From contig NZ_JAFFZW010000005.1 in NCBI RefSeq assembly GCF_017826695.1, positions 62,001 to 126,000 of the forward strand: a stretch of DNA of 64,000 nt, given 5' to 3'. Position 1 is the stretch's first letter. Each line of letters begins with the position of its first letter. Shown here piece by piece: positions 37,081 to 45,269 of this stretch. The notes under the pieces were generated by a model. It had not been told where the DNA came from, made no database searches, and saw only the letters and a list, made by a program, of their open reading frames with translations. The DNA comes from Pseudomonas alliivorans. GTDB lineage: Bacteria > Pseudomonadota > Gammaproteobacteria > Pseudomonadales > Pseudomonadaceae. The translations under genes were made by a program, and so were the position numbers.

Positions 37081-37977
37081 ATGCCCGCAGCCTCCCTCGT
37101 TTCATCGTCCGCTTCACTGGCCTCGCAATCGTTCGACGTGCGCCCATTCGCCGAAAAGGTGGGCGCTGAAATCGTCGGGCTGGATTTGTCCAGGTCGTTG
37201 AACGACGCCGACTTTGCGCGCGTTCATCAGGCGCACCTTGATTACCACGTCATCGTGTTTCGTGATCAGCACATCACGCCGCAGCAACAGATCGATTTCA
37301 GCCGTCGTTTCGGCGTGCTGCAGATCCACGTGCTCAAGCAGTTTCTGTTGGCCAACCACCCGGAAATCCTGATCGTCTCCAACATTGTCGAGAACGGCCA
37401 GCCGGTCGGTCTGGGCGACGCTGGCAAGTATTGGCATTCGGACCTGTCGTACAAGGAGCTGCCTAGCCTGGGCTCGATGCTGTACGCACAGGAGTTGCCC
37501 AGCGAGGGCGGCGACACCCTGTTCGCGAACATGCATCAGGCGTGGGACACGCTGCCGCAGCACCTGCGCGATGCGGTCGAAGGGCGTTCTGCCGTTCACA
37601 GCTACACCGCGCGTTATTCCGAGGGCCACAACGCGGTCAACTGGCGCCCGACCCTGACCGCCGAGCAACTGGCTCAGGTAGCCGAAGTGAGCCATCCCAT
37701 CGTGCGCACCCACCCTGAAAACGGTCGCAAGGCGCTGTTCGTCAGTGAAGGTTTCACCACGCGCATTCTGGGTCTGCCGGAAGACGAGAGCCGTCAGATT
37801 CTCAACGAAATCTACGCACACAGCGTTCGCCCCGAGCATATCTATCGCCATCAGTGGCAGCCCGACGACATGGTGTTCTGGGACAACCGTTCGCTGATCC
37901 ATCTGGCGGCGGGCTGCCCGGCGCATCTGCGACGCAAGCTGCATCGCACGACCATTCAAGGCTCAGCGCCGTTCTGA
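37081..37977 (+). CDS. TauD/TfdA-family 2-oxoglutarate-dependent dioxygenase
   Basis: A 298-residue Fe(II)/2-oxoglutarate dioxygenase. The iron ligands are the HxD of YWHSDLSYKE (about residues 119-121) and the distal histidine in WDNRSLIHLAAG. The 2-oxoglutarate-binding arginine lies downstream in HLRRKLHRTTIQG. The family includes taurine, alkylsulfatase and 2,4-D dioxygenases. The adjoining sulfonate-type importer suggests an organosulfur or related acid substrate. GGAGTCGGAG precedes the ATG, and the gene leads a likely four-gene operon. Confidence 0.88.
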   Translation: MPAASLVSSSASLASQSFDVRPFAEKVGAEIVGLDLSRSLNDADFARVHQAHLDYHVIVFRDQHITPQQQIDFSRRFGVLQIHVLKQFLLANHPEILIVSNIVENGQPVGLGDAGKYWHSDLSYKELPSLGSMLYAQELPSEGGDTLFANMHQAWDTLPQHLRDAVEGRSAVHSYTARYSEGHNAVNWRPTLTAEQLAQVAEVSHPIVRTHPENGRKALFVSEGFTTRILGLPEDESRQILNEIYAHSVRPEHIYRHQWQPDDMVFWDNRSLIHLAAGCPAHLRRKLHRTTIQGSAPF

Positions 37978-37990
37978 TGGAGAACCGTTC

Positions 37991-38872
37991 ATGAATGCTG
38001 CTCTGCAAGGCCACACGGCCAGCCAGAACACCCCATCGCAACCGGCCGCTCAGCACACCACTGAAGCCTTGTTGCAGGTTCGCGGCGTCAGCCTCGAATA
38101 CCGTACGCCCGAACGCGTGGTGCGGGCGACGCATCAGGTCAGCTTCGAGGTGGATCCGGCAGACCGTTTCGTCCTGCTCGGCCCATCGGGCTGTGGAAAA
38201 TCCACGCTGCTCAAGGCGGTGGCCGGTTTCATCCAGCCCAGCGAAGGTGAGATCCGGCTGGCAGGCAATCAGGTGCGCGAGCCTGGCCCGGACCGCATTG
38301 TGGTGTTTCAAGAGTTCGACCAGTTGCCGCCTTGGAAAACCGTGATCGAAAACGTCATGTTTCCGCTGCTGGCGTCGCGCACCTTGAAGCGTCCCGAGGC
38401 GCTGGAACGTGCGCGTTATTACCTGGAGAAAGTCGGGCTCAGCGCCTTTGCCGATGCTTATCCACACACCTTGTCCGGCGGCATGAAAGCGCGCGTGGCC
38501 ATTGCCCGGGCGCTGGCGATGCAGCCGAAAATCCTGCTGATGGACGAACCCTTCGCCGCACTCGATGCCCTGACGCGCCGCAAGATGCAGGAAGAGCTGC
38601 TGGAGCTGTGGGACGAAGTGCGCTTCACGCTGTTGTTTGTCACCCATTCCATTGAGGAAGCGCTGGTGGTGGGCAATCGCATCCTGTTGCTGTCGCCCCA
38701 TCCGGGGCGTGTACGTGCCGAGATCAACAGCCATCAGTACGACCTGAAAAGCCTGGGTGGTGTCGGTTTCCAACAGACCGCCCAGCGCATTCATCGCCTG
38801 CTGTTCGATGAGGGCGAAGCGGGGCAGGTCGATGAAGAACTGAATTTCCAGGACATCCGGATCGCGTATTGA
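37991..38872 (+). CDS. Sulfonate/taurine-type ABC transporter ATP-binding protein
   Basis: A 293-residue ATPase of the SsuB/TauB/NrtD branch. It has Walker A GPSGCGKSTLLKAVAG, signature LSGGMKARVAIARAL, Walker B ILLMDEPFAALD and the switch segment FVTHSIEEAL. The Q-loop region VVFQEFDQLPPWKTV is typical of the branch. The start is 13 bases after the dioxygenase stop. It pairs with the permease and binding protein downstream. Confidence 0.9.
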   Translation: MNAALQGHTASQNTPSQPAAQHTTEALLQVRGVSLEYRTPERVVRATHQVSFEVDPADRFVLLGPSGCGKSTLLKAVAGFIQPSEGEIRLAGNQVREPGPDRIVVFQEFDQLPPWKTVIENVMFPLLASRTLKRPEALERARYYLEKVGLSAFADAYPHTLSGGMKARVAIARALAMQPKILLMDEPFAALDALTRRKMQEELLELWDEVRFTLLFVTHSIEEALVVGNRILLLSPHPGRVRAEINSHQYDLKSLGGVGFQQTAQRIHRLLFDEGEAGQVDEELNFQDIRIAY

Positions 38873-38890
38873 TCGTTGCTGACCGAGCCT

Positions 38891-38913
38891 GCGCAGAGCA
38901 TGGGCGCGATCAG
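38891..38913. repeat. Short interspersed palindromic repeat, copy 3
   Basis: GCGCAGAGCATGGGCGCGAT followed by CAG matches the family core. It lies in the 82-base gap between the ATPase and permease genes of one operon. Confidence 0.5.
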
Positions 38914-38954
38914 ACGAGCCGCGCTCCATATAGACAATCAGGGAACCGAACACC

Positions 38955-39821
38955 ATGAGCCTCGCACCTCCCGTTCGCGAAGAATACGAAATCACGCTGC
39001 AGCCCTTCACTCAGGAAGACCTGGCCCGCGATCTGCCTTTGGCCCAGCGCATCTGGCAACTGGGCTGGGTGCGCAAGACCGTGATCATGATTGCGCTGGC
39101 CGTGGTCTGGGAACTCGCTGCGCGTCTTCAGAACAACGACCTGCTGCTGCCCAGCTTTCTGCAGACCGCCGCTGCGTTCTACGACGGCATCGTCAGCGGC
39201 GAACTGCCGGGCAAGGTCTGGATTTCCCTGACCGTGCTGATTCAGGGTTATCTGATCGGCATCGTCCTCGCGTTCGGCCTGACCACGCTGGCGGTGTCCA
39301 CACAGCTGGGTCGTGACCTGCTCGGCACCCTGACCGCGATGTTCAATCCGTTGCCCGCCATTGCGCTGCTGCCGCTGGCGCTGCTGTGGTTCGGGCTGGG
39401 GCAGAACAGTCTGATTTTCGTGCTGGTGCATTCGGTGCTGTGGGCGCTGGCGCTCAACACTTACGCAGGTTTTCTCGGTGTTTCCGAAACCCAGCGCATG
39501 GCGGGTCGCAACTATGGGCTAAAGGGGTTGCGCTTTGTCTGGCACATCCTGATTCCGGCCGCGCTGCCGTCGATTCTGGCGGGCCTGAAAATCGGCTGGG
39601 CGTTCGCCTGGCGCACCTTGATCGCCGCCGAGCTGGTATTCGGCGCGTCTTCGGGCAAAGGCGGGCTTGGCTGGTACATCTTCCAGAACCGCAACGAGCT
39701 GTACACCGACAAGGTGTTTGCCGGGCTGGCGGCGGTGATCCTGATCGGTCTGCTGGTGGAGAACCTGCTGTTTGCCAACATCGAGCGCCTCACAGTCAAG
39801 CGCTGGGGCATGCAACGCTGA
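38955..39821 (+). CDS. Sulfonate/taurine-type ABC transporter permease
   Basis: A 288-residue inner-membrane permease of the SsuC/TauC type, with about six hydrophobic segments. The cytoplasmic coupling loop is RNYGLKGLRFVWHILIPAALPS. The N-terminal ~45 residues before the first membrane segment are cytoplasmic. It is the partner of the ATPase upstream and the binding protein downstream. Confidence 0.9.
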   Translation: MSLAPPVREEYEITLQPFTQEDLARDLPLAQRIWQLGWVRKTVIMIALAVVWELAARLQNNDLLLPSFLQTAAAFYDGIVSGELPGKVWISLTVLIQGYLIGIVLAFGLTTLAVSTQLGRDLLGTLTAMFNPLPAIALLPLALLWFGLGQNSLIFVLVHSVLWALALNTYAGFLGVSETQRMAGRNYGLKGLRFVWHILIPAALPSILAGLKIGWAFAWRTLIAAELVFGASSGKGGLGWYIFQNRNELYTDKVFAGLAAVILIGLLVENLLFANIERLTVKRWGMQR

Positions 39822-39865
39822 ATCAAACCCATAACGACTCTTTGAACGACTGGAGCGAGCATTTC

Positions 39866-40885
39866 ATGGCAACTTCTTTCAAGCGTCCGGTGCTGACTGC
39901 ACTGGCGGCGACAATCGGTCTGTTTGGCGCACTGCTCAGCAGCGGCGCGCAGGCCGAAGGCAAGATCAGCATCGCCCAGCAATTCGGCATCGGTTACCTG
40001 ATTCTCGACGTGGTGCGTGATCAGAAACTGATCGAAAAACACGGCAAGGAGCAGGGCCTCGACATCAAGGTTGACTGGAACAGCATTTCCGGCGCCACGG
40101 CCATGAACGAGGCGTTGCTGGCGGGCGCGCTGGACGTGGTGTCGGCTGGCGTGCCGCCGATGCTGACGGTCTGGGACCGCACCAAGGGCAAACAGAACGT
40201 CAAGGCCATCGCCTCGCTGGGTTCGATGCCTAACTACCTGCTGACCAACAACCCCAACGTGAAGACGATCAAGGACTTTACCGACAAGGACCGCATCGCG
40301 GTGCCGGCCGCGGGCGTGGGTTTCCAGTCGCGTACTCTGCAGATCGAAACCGCCAAGGTGTTCGGTGACGACAACTACAAGAAATTCGACAACATCTCGG
40401 TCAGCCTCGCGCACCCAGATGCCACGGCGGCGTTGATCGCGGGCGGTTCGGAAATCAACTCACACTTCTCCAGTCCGCCGTTCCAGTATCAGGCGCTGGA
40501 AAACCCGAACGTGCACAAGGTGCTCAGTTCCTACGATGTATTGGGCGGTCAGGCCACGTTCAACGTGCTCTACACCACCGAGAAATTCCACGACGAGAAT
40601 CCCAAAACCTATAAGGCGTTCTACGACGCACTGGCCGAGGCGGAGAAGATCATCAAGGCCGACAAGGCAGCGGCTGCGCAGACTTACATCCGCGTCGAGC
40701 AGTCCAAACTGCCGTTACCGCTGGTGGAAAAAATCGTCTCCGACCCTGAAATCGATTTCACCATCACCCCGCAGCGCACGTTCATCTACGCCGAGAAGCT
40801 GCATGAGCTGGGCGTGCTGAAGAACAAGGCGGCAAGCTGGAAGGATTACTTCTTCGAAGAAGCGCAGGGTGGTGCGGGGAGTTGA
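39866..40885 (+). CDS. Sulfonate/taurine-type ABC transporter substrate-binding protein
   Basis: A 339-residue periplasmic protein of the SsuA/TauA/NMT1 family with a signal peptide ending SSGAQAEG. Family blocks are QQFGIGYLILDVVRDQKLIEKHGKE, MNEALLAGALDVVSAG and KDRIAVPAAGVGFQSRTLQIE. The ligand is probably an organosulfonate or similar organic acid. The frame is open far upstream, but MATSFKRPVL at 39866 follows a GGAGCGAG ribosome site. It is last in the operon. Confidence 0.9.
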   Translation: MATSFKRPVLTALAATIGLFGALLSSGAQAEGKISIAQQFGIGYLILDVVRDQKLIEKHGKEQGLDIKVDWNSISGATAMNEALLAGALDVVSAGVPPMLTVWDRTKGKQNVKAIASLGSMPNYLLTNNPNVKTIKDFTDKDRIAVPAAGVGFQSRTLQIETAKVFGDDNYKKFDNISVSLAHPDATAALIAGGSEINSHFSSPPFQYQALENPNVHKVLSSYDVLGGQATFNVLYTTEKFHDENPKTYKAFYDALAEAEKIIKADKAAAAQTYIRVEQSKLPLPLVEKIVSDPEIDFTITPQRTFIYAEKLHELGVLKNKAASWKDYFFEEAQGGAGS

Positions 40886-40938
40886 GGCAGGTGTCTGCTG
40901 AGGTCCTGAATTAACGGTCGGGGATTTCAAGCGCACTG

Positions 40939-40965
40939 ATCGTGCCCATGCTTCGCGTGGGCATG
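40939..40965. repeat. Short interspersed palindromic repeat, copy 4
   Basis: GATCGTGCCCATGCTTCGCG then TGGGCATGC forms a hairpin and matches the family core in inverted orientation. It lies 54 bases after the importer operon. Confidence 0.6.
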
Positions 40966-41120
40966 CAGCTTCCGATATGTTGAAGTGCGTGTGTAACCTG
41001 AGCTAACGAAAATCCGCTTTTGAAGGGCGATTCTTTCAGGCCTTTCCCTTTCCTCAGTACGAACTTTCCTAGAAAATCCCGGGCCCTTGTGTGCATGAAT
41101 TCTGGACACTAGGCTGCGTC

Positions 41121-41299
41121 GGTCGCTGCGTTTCAGCGATCGGGTTTAGCAGCCTGCCCAGAGTCACGAATACAGGAACCGCTTGATGGCGGCTTTGCGT
41201 GGGGCACCTTAAGGTGCGCCGGGTTTCGTGTTCTCTACCGGTCTGCTAACCCGTGTCAAAGTCGCCACCCTTTTCGTTTAGCAGCGAATGCAAGGTGGC
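41121..41299 (+). ncRNA. Structured leader RNA candidate upstream of a small DUF6124/DUF3077-like gene
   Basis: Several nested helices can be drawn by eye. GGTCGCTG/CAGCGATC (41121-41141) forms hairpin 1. GGGTTTAGCAG (41142-41152) pairs with CTGCTAACCC (41243-41252), and inside it AGAGTCACGAA (41160-41170) pairs with TTCGTGTTCTCT (41225-41236). Two small hairpins, CCGC/GCGG and GCACC/GGTGC, lie within. GCCACCCTT (41264-41272) pairs with AAGGTGGC (41292-41299). I recall similar blocks ahead of DUF6124/DUF3077 genes in other pseudomonads; that recollection is unverified. The rest of the gap from 40886 holds the repeat at 40939 and nothing else visible. Confidence 0.5.
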
Positions 41300-41321
41300 C
41301 TTATCAGTAGAGACCACAGCA

Positions 41322-41534
41322 ATGATCAACTCCACCCCGGCTCCACCTCACACGTCCCTCGAAGAAACCCTGATCCAGGTCAGTGACATCCTGCGCTGCG
41401 CCTCGGCCGCTGCGTACGAATCCGGCGATGCCCTCAACGGCGCGAAACGCGACCTGGCATTCTCGGTGGTCCACCTGATCGACATCGCCAGAACCCGGCT
41501 GGATCGCTCGCTGGAGGATATCGCCACGTACTGA
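41322..41534 (+). CDS. Small DUF6124/DUF3077-like protein
   Basis: A 70-residue, mainly helical protein beginning MINSTPAPPHTSLEE. The segment ETLIQVSDILRCASAAAYE through RTRLDRSLED resembles the helical core of the DUF3077/DUF6124 proteins common in Pseudomonas. Function is unknown. An in-frame GTG at 41253 would add 23 residues inside the predicted RNA structure, so the ATG is preferred. The gene lies between the structured leader and the Rhs-core array. Confidence 0.65.
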   Translation: MINSTPAPPHTSLEETLIQVSDILRCASAAAYESGDALNGAKRDLAFSVVHLIDIARTRLDRSLEDIATY

Positions 41535-41661
41535 GCGCAGCGGCAAACCTCGCAGTTCTGTCAGTAGCAGCTTACGTACACGGCGATGCAGAGTAGCGGT
41601 GTGAGCAAGCGCATTTTGCTCGCACCGAACACCTGCAGATCAGCCAGCACGGATGCGTGAA

Positions 41662-42657
41662 ATGCCTCAGAACCCGATCCTCTGCCGCTACCGCTACGAT
41701 CCTCTGGACCGGCTCGCCACCCACACCCCATTGGCGCAGGCCGCTGTTCGGATGTTCTATCAGGCCGACAAGCCGATCACTGAAACCCAAGGCATCGACC
41801 AACGCAGCTTCTTGCGCCACGACCACCAATTGCTGGCCTGCCGGGCGACTGAGGGCCATTCCTCCAGCGTGTCACTCACGGCCTCTGATCATCAGCAAAG
41901 CATCATGAGCGTGGTCGCACCCAGGCAGATTGAAGCGATTGCGTACACCCCCTACGGCCACAGCATTCCGCTGGCTCACCTGCCTGGCTTCAACGGTCAA
42001 CCCTGCGACCCGATCACGGGCCATTACCTGCTGGGCAATGGTTATCGTGCCTTCAATCCTGTGTTGATGCGCTTCAACAGCCCGGACAGCGTGAGTCCTT
42101 TTGGCAAGGGTGGTTTGAATGCCTATGCGTACTGCGCCGGGGATCCTGTCAATCGGAGCGACGCCAGTGGGCATGATTGGCTTGATATTGCGCTATCGGC
42201 TGCCTATATCGGTGCTGGCCTGGCGACGGCTGGAATTGGTCTGGCAATGGCTCGGCCTTCGTTGAAAGCAGTGTTCAGAGGGGTAAAGGTGAAAGGCGCG
42301 GCCGCCGACGTAAGCCCGCCGCCACCCGCACTCAGACGGCCTGCCAATACGAGCGAGAAGCTTTCGGCTGTCGTCGCAGTAGGCGCAGTGACCGCCGGTA
42401 TTGCTTGGGGCTCCGCGTTCATTGTCAAAAACGCGGCCCCCGACTCACCCCTGCAAAAGCCTCTGGCCGGACTTGCGGTGGCACTGAGCTTTTCCACGCT
42501 GGGTTTTCGGGGATTTAATTTCGCTCGCGCCGAAATGGCAAAACTTGCAGCCAAGCGTGCGACTGCCGCAGCAGTCAACCCCCGACCCAGCCTCCGTAGC
42601 CAATCCTCTAGCGTGCGGGGTAATGAGAGTGAGCTTGTGGAGGACACACGGCTCTGA
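41662..42657 (+). CDS. Orphan Rhs-core protein 1
   Basis: A 331-residue protein that starts directly in the end of an Rhs core: RYRYDPLDRLATHTPLAQ, then TGHYLLGNGYRAFNPVLMRFNSPD and GLNAYAYCAGDPVNR, which closes the conserved part at about residue 168. The variable tail (~160 residues) has two hydrophobic hairpins (GAGLATAGIGLAMA, VVAVGAVTAGIAWGSAFIV) and basic C-terminal sequence. No long YD-repeat body or secretion domain is present. The heads of proteins 2 and 3 are related but more similar to each other. The ATG at 41653 is an alternative start. Confidence 0.78.
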   Translation: MPQNPILCRYRYDPLDRLATHTPLAQAAVRMFYQADKPITETQGIDQRSFLRHDHQLLACRATEGHSSSVSLTASDHQQSIMSVVAPRQIEAIAYTPYGHSIPLAHLPGFNGQPCDPITGHYLLGNGYRAFNPVLMRFNSPDSVSPFGKGGLNAYAYCAGDPVNRSDASGHDWLDIALSAAYIGAGLATAGIGLAMARPSLKAVFRGVKVKGAAADVSPPPPALRRPANTSEKLSAVVAVGAVTAGIAWGSAFIVKNAAPDSPLQKPLAGLAVALSFSTLGFRGFNFARAEMAKLAAKRATAAAVNPRPSLRSQSSSVRGNESELVEDTRL

Positions 42658-42761
42658 CCTGGATTCGAACAACGCCGGGACTACTCACGTTTTGCCGCTG
42701 CTGCGTTGGCATTTCTGCCAGTGGACCTGCATGCCGAACCGGCGCACGCTTGAATTCTGTC

Positions 42762-43290
42762 TGACTCATCAGGGACGTGATCATGACGCTTCTTTGCACC
42801 TATACCTACGATCCACTGGACCGAATCGCGACACTGAGTCCCTTGGCTCAGGCACTCACTCAACGCTTCTACTGCAACGGACGAATGACGACTGAGCGTC
42901 AGGGAGACCTGACGCGCACATTGTTCCAGGCAGCCACTCACCTGCTGGCGCAACTGAATCGGGAGGGCAATGACAGTGCTGTCGATTTGATCGTTACTGA
43001 TACGCAGAACAGCGCGTTGGGAGTGACCACCGCGGCGCAACAGATCGATATCGCCTATTCGCCTTACGGCCATCGCGACCCTGACCTGCTCGGCACCGCG
43101 CTGCCGGGTTTCACCGGCGCACAACCCGAGCGGGTGACGGGGCATTACCTGCTGGGCAATGGTTATCGCGCCTTTAACCCGACGTTGATGCGCTTCAATA
43201 GCCCTGACAGCCTGAGTCCATTCGGTAAGGGCGGGTTGAATGCGTATGCCTACTGTGCGGGCAATCCAGTCAACCGCATTGATCCTACCG
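42762..43290 (+). repeat. Rhs head repeat, copy A
   Basis: This stretch of about 510 bases is nearly identical to 43924-44451. It covers the ribosome site and the constant head of proteins 2 and 3. Similarity falls off sharply after the codons for NRIDPTG. Confidence 0.85.
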
Positions 43291-43829
43291 GGCATGTCGA
43301 TTTTTCTATACCGGTTACTGCACTAGGTTTATTGAGTGTGTTTGCTGGGGCTGCCACCCTCATAGCGGGTGCGTTCACTCAGAGCTCAAACCCTGAGCTC
43401 TCCGGGAAACTTTTAACCGCCGGAGCGGTTCTGGGTGGCTCCGGCTTGGCACTCTTGGGTGGGGTGACAGCCACCCGCAGGATCGGTGCAAGAAAAAAAA
43501 CGCTCACTTCACCTTCAGTCAGTTCGCCCGGATCGAAACATAGACCCGGTTTCAGCGGTCGAGGTGGTGATGACTCCTATTCGAATCTGATTAAACGTAT
43601 AGAAAATCTTGAAGATAAGCGAGCCATCAGCGCCATAAAACTGCAAAGACTGGATCAGCATGCTCTTGAAGACCCCGCTTACCTGTCTCGGCGTCTACCC
43701 ACCGTTGCAGGACTTGAACGGATCGCCTTCGCGATACCGCTCCCGCCCGACACGACCTTTGATGAAATGAGGTTACTTCTGTCTCATGGCAATTTTCCTA
43801 TGCGAAGTATAAGAGAGTCGGGCGCTTGA
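42783..43829 (+). CDS. Orphan Rhs-core protein 2
   Basis: A 348-residue protein. Residues 1-~172 are the Rhs-core head (YTYDPLDRIATLSPLAQ to AYAYCAGNPVNRIDPTG), nearly identical to the head of protein 3. A hydrophobic hairpin (TALGLLSVFAGAATLIAGAF and GAVLGGSGLALLGG) follows, separated by SNPELS, which also occurs in protein 3. The last ~115 residues are charged and unique (DDSYSNLIKRIENLEDKRAI...). I recognise no toxin domain. AGGGA lies seven bases before the ATG at 42783; a GTG two codons upstream is possible. Confidence 0.8.
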   Translation: MTLLCTYTYDPLDRIATLSPLAQALTQRFYCNGRMTTERQGDLTRTLFQAATHLLAQLNREGNDSAVDLIVTDTQNSALGVTTAAQQIDIAYSPYGHRDPDLLGTALPGFTGAQPERVTGHYLLGNGYRAFNPTLMRFNSPDSLSPFGKGGLNAYAYCAGNPVNRIDPTGHVDFSIPVTALGLLSVFAGAATLIAGAFTQSSNPELSGKLLTAGAVLGGSGLALLGGVTATRRIGARKKTLTSPSVSSPGSKHRPGFSGRGGDDSYSNLIKRIENLEDKRAISAIKLQRLDQHALEDPAYLSRRLPTVAGLERIAFAIPLPPDTTFDEMRLLLSHGNFPMRSIRESGA

Positions 43830-43923
43830 ATACTCACAGGGTGCCGTTTGCTTTCAGGCGGCAACGGGCCTGTCTGTTCAATAAAGTTATTGGTGTTCCC
43901 AAGCATGCCAAAGGACACCTTCT

Positions 43924-44451
43924 TTAATCATAGGGACATGAACATGACGCTTCTTTGCACCTACACCTACGATCCGCTGGACCGAATTGCGACACTGAGC
44001 CCCTTGGCTCAGGCACTCACTCAACGCTTCTACTGCAACGGACGAATGACGACTGAGCGTCAGGGAGACCTGATGCGCACATTGTTCCAGGCAGACACTC
44101 ACCTGCTGGCGCAACTGAATCGGGAGGGCAATGACAGTGCTGTCGATTTGATCGTTACTGATACGCAGAACAGCGCGTTGGGAGTGACCATCGCGGCGCA
44201 ACAGATCGATATCGCCTATTCGCCTTACGGCCATCGCGACCCTGACCTGTTCGGCACCGCGCTGCCGGGTTTCACCGGCGCACAACCCGAGCGGGTGACG
44301 GGGCATTACTTGCTGGGCAATGGCTATCGCGCTTTTAACCCGACGTTGATGCGCTTCAATAGTCCGGACAGCCTGAGTCCATTCGGTAAGGGCGGGTTGA
44401 ATGCGTATGCCTATTGTGCGGGCAATCCGGTTAACCGCATCGATCCGACGG
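43924..44451 (+). repeat. Rhs head repeat, copy B
   Basis: This is the second copy of the head repeat, in direct orientation 1,161 bases after copy A. Recombination between the two would delete one variable tail, or swap the tail attached to a given head. Confidence 0.85.
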
Positions 44452-45023
44452 GGCAGATGAGTTTCATTTCACTCGGGGCTATAGCCGGTTTGATACTCAC
44501 GACTGCTGGCATTGGAGCCACGGTAGCCGGCGGGGTGACTAAGGAGTCAAACCCGGAACTTTCCATGCCACTGATCATAGCAGGGAGCGTGACCGCAGCC
44601 CTGGGAGTGGCAGTACTGGGCAGCTCGGTCGGTGCGGCGCTTGCAAGAAGGGCTAACCCAGGACGCACTGAAGTCCTTGCAGGACTACAACCGCATGGTG
44701 CTGCTCCTGGACGTCGTGCGGCGCGAGAGCGCGTGAATAATTTTGTTTCAGGCAATGGCGCACTGCGAGGGCGCAGAAACGGCATTTCTGCACCGTCTGG
44801 CCCATCACGAGGCGATGGGAGTCGTGCTTTTTCCATCAATGAACGAGGTTCTGCTGCTCAAAGGGATAGGCCTCCTGCCTACGAGGAGTTGTTTTCGCAG
44901 GGCAATCTTGAGTTGCCTCCACCTTCTTACGACGAGGCTATGGCAAGGCCGGCGCGTGTCATTGAGTTTTCGTCAGATCAGATCAGAAGGTCCGTGCCAG
45001 ATGTGCGTGAGACAACTGCCTGA
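43944..45023 (+). CDS. Orphan Rhs-core protein 3 with two PPxY motifs
   Basis: A 359-residue protein. The head (residues 1-~172) differs from protein 2 at only about four positions. A hydrophobic hairpin follows (AIAGLILTTAGIGATVAGGV ... LIIAGSVTAALGVAVLGSS) with the shared SNPELS turn. The tail (~130 residues) is basic and low-complexity, then carries PPAY (310-313) and PPSY (326-329) in the setting PPAYEELF and PPSYDEAM, which match the canonical PPxY ligand of WW domains. No catalytic domain is evident. AGGGA lies seven bases before the ATG at 43944; ATG 43938 is an alternative. Confidence 0.8.
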   Translation: MTLLCTYTYDPLDRIATLSPLAQALTQRFYCNGRMTTERQGDLMRTLFQADTHLLAQLNREGNDSAVDLIVTDTQNSALGVTIAAQQIDIAYSPYGHRDPDLFGTALPGFTGAQPERVTGHYLLGNGYRAFNPTLMRFNSPDSLSPFGKGGLNAYAYCAGNPVNRIDPTGQMSFISLGAIAGLILTTAGIGATVAGGVTKESNPELSMPLIIAGSVTAALGVAVLGSSVGAALARRANPGRTEVLAGLQPHGAAPGRRAARERVNNFVSGNGALRGRRNGISAPSGPSRGDGSRAFSINERGSAAQRDRPPAYEELFSQGNLELPPPSYDEAMARPARVIEFSSDQIRRSVPDVRETTA

Positions 45024-45045
45024 GAGATCCATTGCGTGATATCTC

Positions 45046-45080
45046 GCATGCCTGCTGCTGGGTGATCATGGCAGGCATGC
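45046..45080 (+). terminator. Perfect 10-bp hairpin after the Rhs array
   Basis: GCATGCCTGC (45046-45055) pairs with GCAGGCATGC (45071-45080). It lies 22 bases after the stop of protein 3. There is no T-run, so termination is uncertain; it may be a different kind of structural element. Confidence 0.4.
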
Positions 45081-45269
45081 GTGATCGACGCGTTTGCCCC
45101 GTCCAATTGCTCGGGCATCTTGCGCCGCCATCAAACCTGCCCTGCCAGTCACACGGACCTCTATTGCGAGCGCCTACAAGGAACCCTCCCGCGCGCCAAC
45201 AGTCGCATGTTCACGTGATTCTCTCGTAACCCCTACGCTTGCACCCTGGCATCCGCAAAAGGAGTCTGC

